Origin: Thermoplasmata archaeon
Lineage (GTDB): Archaea; Thermoplasmatota; Thermoplasmata; UBA184
DNA: 9,031 bases
Reading direction: 5' to 3'
Assembly: GCA_030043505.1 (NCBI GenBank)
Contig: JASHXN010000146.1
Location: 1 to 9,031, forward strand
This document shows, piece after piece, positions 6,292 to 9,031 of this stretch. A model generated the notes under the pieces. That model had not been told where the DNA came from. It searched no databases and saw nothing but the letters and a program-made list of their open reading frames with translations. Each line of letters opens with the position of its first letter. The first letter of the stretch is position 1. Both the position numbers and the translations under genes were made by a program.

Positions 6292-6295
6292 GAGG
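6292..6295 (+). promoter_or_regulatory. Shine-Dalgarno for the 89-aa unknown gene
   Basis: GAGG ends six nt before the GTG at 6302. No TATA box sits at the -26 position, so this gene appears to be translated from a transcript begun upstream. This site decides the GTG start against longer in-frame starts inside the preceding gene. Confidence 0.45.
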
Positions 6296-6301
6296 CGACC
6301 G

Positions 6302-6571
6302 GTGCAGCACTGCCCGTTCTGCGGCACGGCCGAGACCGACCGGTTCGACCTGGACGGGCACCGGTTCCTCGTCTTCGGCTGCATGTTCACCCCGCAGGTC
6401 GACCCCGCCCTGGACGAGGCGGGCCTGGAGCGCCACCTGGCGACCGCCTTCCCGCGCGACGGCTCGGGAGCGTACTTCCGGCGGAGCTGCGACCGGCTGC
6501 ACGTCTACGTGACGGCCGGCCGCGGCGGCACGGACTTGAAGGCGGCCGGGCACGTCCCGCCGCCCGACTGA
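6302..6571 (+). CDS. Uncharacterised 89-aa cysteine-containing protein
   Basis: Not recognised. It starts with MQHCPFCGT, giving a Cys-x-x-Cys pair (Cys4, Cys7) like half of a zinc ribbon; two further single cysteines are Cys27 (FGCMFTP) and Cys63 (RRSCDRL). His3, His20, His45, His67 and His84 are also present, so a metal site is possible but unproven. Predicted secondary structure by eye is a short ribbon, a strand (HRFLVFGCMF, 20-29), a helix (DEAGLERHLATAF, 38-50) and a strand (RLHVYVTA, 65-72). There is no signal peptide and no membrane segment. It follows the RHH-like gene by 28 nt with a Shine-Dalgarno, suggesting a two-gene unit, and converges on the sdhE gene with a four-nt gap. The codon pattern (G/C in third positions) matches the neighbours, which supports real coding. 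Confidence 0.62.
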   Translation: MQHCPFCGTAETDRFDLDGHRFLVFGCMFTPQVDPALDEAGLERHLATAFPRDGSGAYFRRSCDRLHVYVTAGRGGTDLKAAGHVPPPD

Positions 6572-6575
6572 CCGG

Positions 6576-7457
6576 TTACGTCTTCGCCGCCGCCACGTGG
6601 GCGAGCGCGGGGCCGGTCGGCACGAGGTGGCGGTCGAGCCCCAGCTCCGATTCCGAAGCGCCGAGCGCCAGCGCCACCAGCTGGGGCAGGTGGAACACCG
6701 GCACGTCCAGCGGCTGCCCGACCAGGCGCTCCGCCGGCTTCTGGTAGGCGTCCAACGAGATGTGGCAGAGCGGGCACGGCGTCGCCATCGCGTGCGCCCC
6801 GTGCTGCTTCGCGTCGAGGATCTGCCGGCCCGCGATCCGGCCGGCCGTCTCCGGCTTCACGAACTGGACCGGAAAGCCGCAGCACATGACGCGGCCCCGG
6901 TACATCACCGGCTCGACGCCCAGGACGGTCAGCAGGTCCTCGAAGGCGTGCGGCTCTTCTGGAGATTCCCAGCGGAGCTCGTCGGCGGGCCGGAGCAGAT
7001 GGCAACCGTAGAAGGCGCCGACCTTGAGGCCGGTGAGCGGCCGCTTCACCTTCGCCCGGAGCGCCTCGAGCCCGATCTGCTCGACGAGCACCCGGAGCAG
7101 GTGGGTGACGTTCGACGTCCCGCGGTAGGAGATCCCGATCGGTCGGAGCGCGCCGTCGACCTTGGCGCGGACGGCCGGGTCGTTCATCCGGAGCTTGGCG
7201 AGCGAGAGCATCCCCTGGCACGTCGAGCAGACGGTCAGCACGTCCAGGCCCGCCGCCTCCGCGATCGCGAGGTTGCGGGCGTTGATCGCGACGTTCAGGA
7301 CCTCGTTCGCCTCGTCCACGAACCCGGAGCCGCAGCAGGAGAACTTCGGGAAGTCGACGAGCTCGATGCCGACCGCCTTCGCGACCCATCGGGTCGCCAG
7401 GTCGAGCTCCTTGCCGGACTCCTGCGCGACGCACCCGGGGTAGTAGGCGAGCTTCAC
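6576..7457 (-). CDS. sdhE: SdhE/HdrB-like tandem CCG-domain subunit of succinate dehydrogenase/fumarate reductase
   Basis: A 293-aa protein with two cysteine-rich CCG domains, the motif found in heterodisulfide reductase HdrB, the C-terminus of thiol:fumarate reductase TfrB, and SdhE/MfrE. Domain 1: YYPGC (Cys9), CCG (Cys41-Cys42-Gly43), CSTC (Cys77, Cys80). Domain 2: FYGC (Cys152), CCG (Cys192-Cys193-Gly194), CPLC (Cys228, Cys231). The spacings (31 and 34 residues in domain 1; 39 and 34 in domain 2) fit the CX31-39CCX34-35CXXC pattern. In HdrB these cysteines bind non-cubane [4Fe-4S] clusters. There is no transmembrane helix, so in SdhE-type enzymes this subunit is thought to take part in membrane docking and electron transfer to quinone or a thiol carrier. 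The GTG at 7457 overlaps the sdhB stop by four nt (GTGA) and has a strong Shine-Dalgarno; the longer start at 7943 lies inside sdhB and is rejected. Confidence 0.88.
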   Translation of the reverse strand: MKLAYYPGCVAQESGKELDLATRWVAKAVGIELVDFPKFSCCGSGFVDEANEVLNVAINARNLAIAEAAGLDVLTVCSTCQGMLSLAKLRMNDPAVRAKVDGALRPIGISYRGTSNVTHLLRVLVEQIGLEALRAKVKRPLTGLKVGAFYGCHLLRPADELRWESPEEPHAFEDLLTVLGVEPVMYRGRVMCCGFPVQFVKPETAGRIAGRQILDAKQHGAHAMATPCPLCHISLDAYQKPAERLVGQPLDVPVFHLPQLVALALGASESELGLDRHLVPTGPALAHVAAAKT

Positions 7458-8422
7458 GGCTTCTCCTCCCGGTCGAGGGCGTCGTAGATCTTCTCCAACT
7501 CCTCGTGCCCCTCGATCCGGTGCGGCCGCCGGGCGACCTCCGGCTTCTTGCGCCAGATGGCGAGGCCGTGCGGCAGCTGCGGCAGCATCCCGACGACGCC
7601 GAACGTCTGCCGGACGAGCTTCGACTCGTTCAGCAGGCCGGCGTCCCGGATGTTCGACTTGAACGACACCGCGTGGCGGGAACCGTGCTCGGTCGCCCCT
7701 TGCGCGGCGATGGCGAGCTCCTTGAGGTCGCGGATCCGCTCGCTCGGCCGGACGTCCTTCGGACACGCCTCCGTGCACAGGTGGCACCGTAGGCAGAGCC
7801 AGAGCCCCTCGGTCTGGATCCGTACGAGTCGGTCCTGCTGGGCCTGGTCGCGCGGGTCGACGACGAACCGGTACAGCTTCGCGAGCGCCATCGGTCCCGG
7901 GAACGCCGGATCCGCGGCGACCGCCGGACACGCCGAGTAGCACGCGGCGCAGGCGATGCAGCGGGGCGTGCCGTGGAACCGTTCGACCTCGGCGGGGGTC
8001 ATCGGATTCGGACGGCCGGCCGGCATCGGATCGTTCGGGTCCCGCCGCAGATGCGGCTCGATCCGGTCGTACTCGCGCCAGAACGGACCCTGGTCGACGA
8101 CGAGGTCGCGCACGACCGGCTGGTTCGCCATCGGCTCGACCACGATCCGTCCGTGCCGCTCGACCTCCGACCCGACCGGCGTCTCGCAGGCGAGACGGCT
8201 CTTCGAATTGACCCGCATCGCGCAGGAGCCGCAGATCGCGCTGCGGCAGCTGTAGCGGAGGCTGAGCGTCGGGTCGAGCTCGGCGCGGACCTTCAGCAGC
8301 GCGGAGAGGACCGGAGTGTGCGGGGCGACCTCGACGGTGTAGCGCTGGTACGTCGGCTCCTTGTCGACCCCCGGCTGGAAGCGGTAGACCTCGAGCGGGA
8401 CGGCGACGACGTCGGCGGCCAT
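7454..8422 (-). CDS. sdhB: Succinate dehydrogenase/fumarate reductase iron-sulfur subunit, type with a second 4Cys cluster
   Basis: A 322-aa iron-sulfur protein that passes electrons between the flavoprotein SdhA and the SdhE-like subunit. The N-terminal ferredoxin domain binds [2Fe-2S] through Cys59, Cys64, Cys67 and Cys79 ([15 protein letters not shown] then RLAC). The C-terminal domain has [12 protein letters not shown] (Cys155, 158, 161, 165) and [12 protein letters not shown] (Cys210, 213, 216, 220). In classical SdhB the second motif has a CX5C spacing and helps form a [3Fe-4S] cluster; the extra cysteine here is the feature reported for archaeal type E enzymes and Tfr-like proteins, where a second [4Fe-4S] is expected. 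The protein is longer than the usual ~240-260 aa; the last ~80 residues form a charged tail ([17 protein letters not shown] at 274-290, then a basic stretch and an acidic helix). The ATG at 8422 overlaps the sdhA stop by one nt (TGATG), indicating translational coupling. Confidence 0.93.
   Translation of the reverse strand: MAADVVAVPLEVYRFQPGVDKEPTYQRYTVEVAPHTPVLSALLKVRAELDPTLSLRYSCRSAICGSCAMRVNSKSRLACETPVGSEVERHGRIVVEPMANQPVVRDLVVDQGPFWREYDRIEPHLRRDPNDPMPAGRPNPMTPAEVERFHGTPRCIACAACYSACPAVAADPAFPGPMALAKLYRFVVDPRDQAQQDRLVRIQTEGLWLCLRCHLCTEACPKDVRPSERIRDLKELAIAAQGATEHGSRHAVSFKSNIRDAGLLNESKLVRQTFGVVGMLPQLPHGLAIWRKKPEVARRPHRIEGHEELEKIYDALDREEKP
7463..7470 (-). promoter_or_regulatory. Strong Shine-Dalgarno for sdhE inside the end of sdhB
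   Basis: On the minus strand GGGAGGAG ends about five nt before the GTG at 7457; its GGAGG core ends seven nt before. It lies in the last codons of sdhB (encoding Arg-Glu-Glu). This is the best ribosome binding site in the window and fixes the GTG as the start of sdhE. Confidence 0.7.
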
Positions 8423-9031
8423 CAGTACACCCGCTCCGTCGGCTCGAACCGGGTGAAGGCGACCGGAGCGTACTCCAGCGCCGGTCCGGTGGGGCTCTTC
8501 CGCGCCAGGGTGTGCCGCATCCAGCGGGCGTCGTCCCGCTTCGGATAATCGGTGCGCGCGTGGGCGCCGCGGCTCTCGGTCCGCGCGAACGCCCCGACGA
8601 GGATCACCTCGGCGAGCTCGAGCATGTGCCCGGTCTCCAGCGCGTCGGTGAGGTTGAGGTTGTAGACCGGGGAGCGGTCGACGACGCGCACCTGCTCGAA
8701 GCGAGCGCGGAGCGCCCGGATCCGCCGGATCCCTTCCAGCATCCCGGCCTCGTCCCGGTAGATCCCCGCGTACTCCTCCATCGTCGCCTGCATCTCGGCC
8801 CGGAGCGCCGTAGGGTCCTCACCGTCGGTCCGGGACGACCAGGCCCGGAGCGGGGCGGTCGCCGCGTCGAGATCGCTGTCGTGGACCTCCGGGGTCGCGG
8901 CCGTGGCGGCGTACGCCGCCGCCGCCTTGCCAGCCTCCCGCCCGAAGACGAGCGTCTCGAGCAGCGAATTCCCCCCGAGCCGGTTCGCCCCGTGGATGGA
9001 GACGCACGCGGCCTCCCCCGCGGCGAAGAGC
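8422..9031 (-). CDS. sdhA: Succinate dehydrogenase/fumarate reductase flavoprotein subunit, C-terminal part (5' end outside window)
   Basis: The last 202 residues of the FAD-binding catalytic subunit that interconverts succinate and fumarate. The frame is open to the window edge and starts [22 protein letters not shown] (joined by [12 protein letters not shown]), the conserved segment where the histidine-glycine and the RLGGNSLL motif contact FAD. The C-terminal helical domain follows: [19 protein letters not shown], then [16 protein letters not shown], the RGAHxRxDxPxRDD signature that is near-invariant in this family. The N-terminal FAD-binding region with the flavin-attachment His, and the capping domain, lie beyond base 9031. 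The ATG at 8793 is internal (in the middle of the helical domain), not a start. It is the first gene seen of the sdhA-sdhB-sdhE transcription unit; its promoter is outside the window. Confidence 0.95.
   Translation of the reverse strand, partial: LFAAGEAACVSIHGANRLGGNSLLETLVFGREAGKAAAAYAATAATPEVHDSDLDAATAPLRAWSSRTDGEDPTALRAEMQATMEEYAGIYRDEAGMLEGIRRIRALRARFEQVRVVDRSPVYNLNLTDALETGHMLELAEVILVGAFARTESRGAHARTDYPKRDDARWMRHTLARKSPTGPALEYAPVAFTRFEPTERVY

Noticed and set aside
6597..7487. A 296-codon plus-strand frame opposite sdhE
   Set aside because: Antisense to a gene with two full CCG motifs; no recognisable content.
7458..7943. A longer N-terminus for sdhE (start at 7943)
   Set aside because: The extension lies wholly inside sdhB in another frame; GTG at 7457 has a strong Shine-Dalgarno and begins exactly at the conserved CCG-domain N-terminus.
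1..9031. Mobile elements, CRISPR arrays, tRNA/rRNA genes, direct repeats
   Set aside because: Looked for terminal inverted repeats, transposase motifs, regularly spaced repeats and tRNA-like cloverleaf sequence by eye; none was seen.

Overview
The window looks like archaeal chromosome, very GC-rich by eye. The evidence is an alanyl-tRNA synthetase C-terminal half of archaeal type, a stand-alone GMP synthase ATP-pyrophosphatase subunit (in bacteria this is normally fused to the amidotransferase), a polyprenol/dolichol kinase-like membrane protein, a double RecA/KaiC-like protein resembling the GvpD-type ATPases, and a succinate dehydrogenase of the cysteine-rich archaeal kind. Several genes carry BRE/TATA-like boxes (CGAAA followed by an A/T-richer stretch) whose centre lies about 26 nt upstream of the best start codon, as expected for archaeal leaderless transcripts. 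An uncultured high-GC lineage of Thermoplasmatota would fit. That placement is inference and cannot be settled from 9 kb without comparison.

Layout. (1) 1-1247, +: 3' part of alaS (editing domain plus C-terminal glycine-motif domain), cut by the window edge. (2) 1372-2916, +: a 514-aa protein with two RecA/KaiC-like halves, the first with an intact P-loop and the second degenerate. (3) 2929-3636, -: a 235-aa multi-pass membrane protein of the polyprenol kinase type, convergent with the previous gene (12 nt gap). (4) 3637-3748: a short divergent promoter region with two facing BRE/TATA boxes. (5) 3749-4531, +: a class I SAM methyltransferase. (6) 4584-5984, +: purE followed immediately by the GMP synthase subunit B gene (TGA then ATG, no gap), a purine-biosynthesis pair behind one promoter. 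(7) 6052-6571, +: two small genes, a 73-aa ribbon-helix-helix-like protein and an 89-aa cysteine-containing unknown. (8) 9031-6576, -: a tightly coupled sdhA (partial) - sdhB - sdhE operon with overlapping stop/start codons.

How the genes work together. The sdh operon encodes a flavoprotein, an iron-sulfur protein and a tandem CCG-domain protein of the non-classical (type E, or Tfr/Mfr-like) succinate:quinone oxidoreductase/fumarate reductase group. Its second cysteine cluster has four cysteines, so it probably binds [4Fe-4S] rather than the usual [3Fe-4S]. PurE and GuaA-B act in the IMP and GMP branches of purine synthesis. The rest are single genes with separate functions. No tRNA or rRNA gene, insertion sequence, CRISPR array or phage feature was seen, and no stretch longer than about 125 nt lacks a gene. 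I do not see a clear new multi-gene system. The most interesting items are the double-RecA ATPase with a dead second P-loop, the variant sdh operon, the two small genes and the set of well-spaced leaderless promoters.
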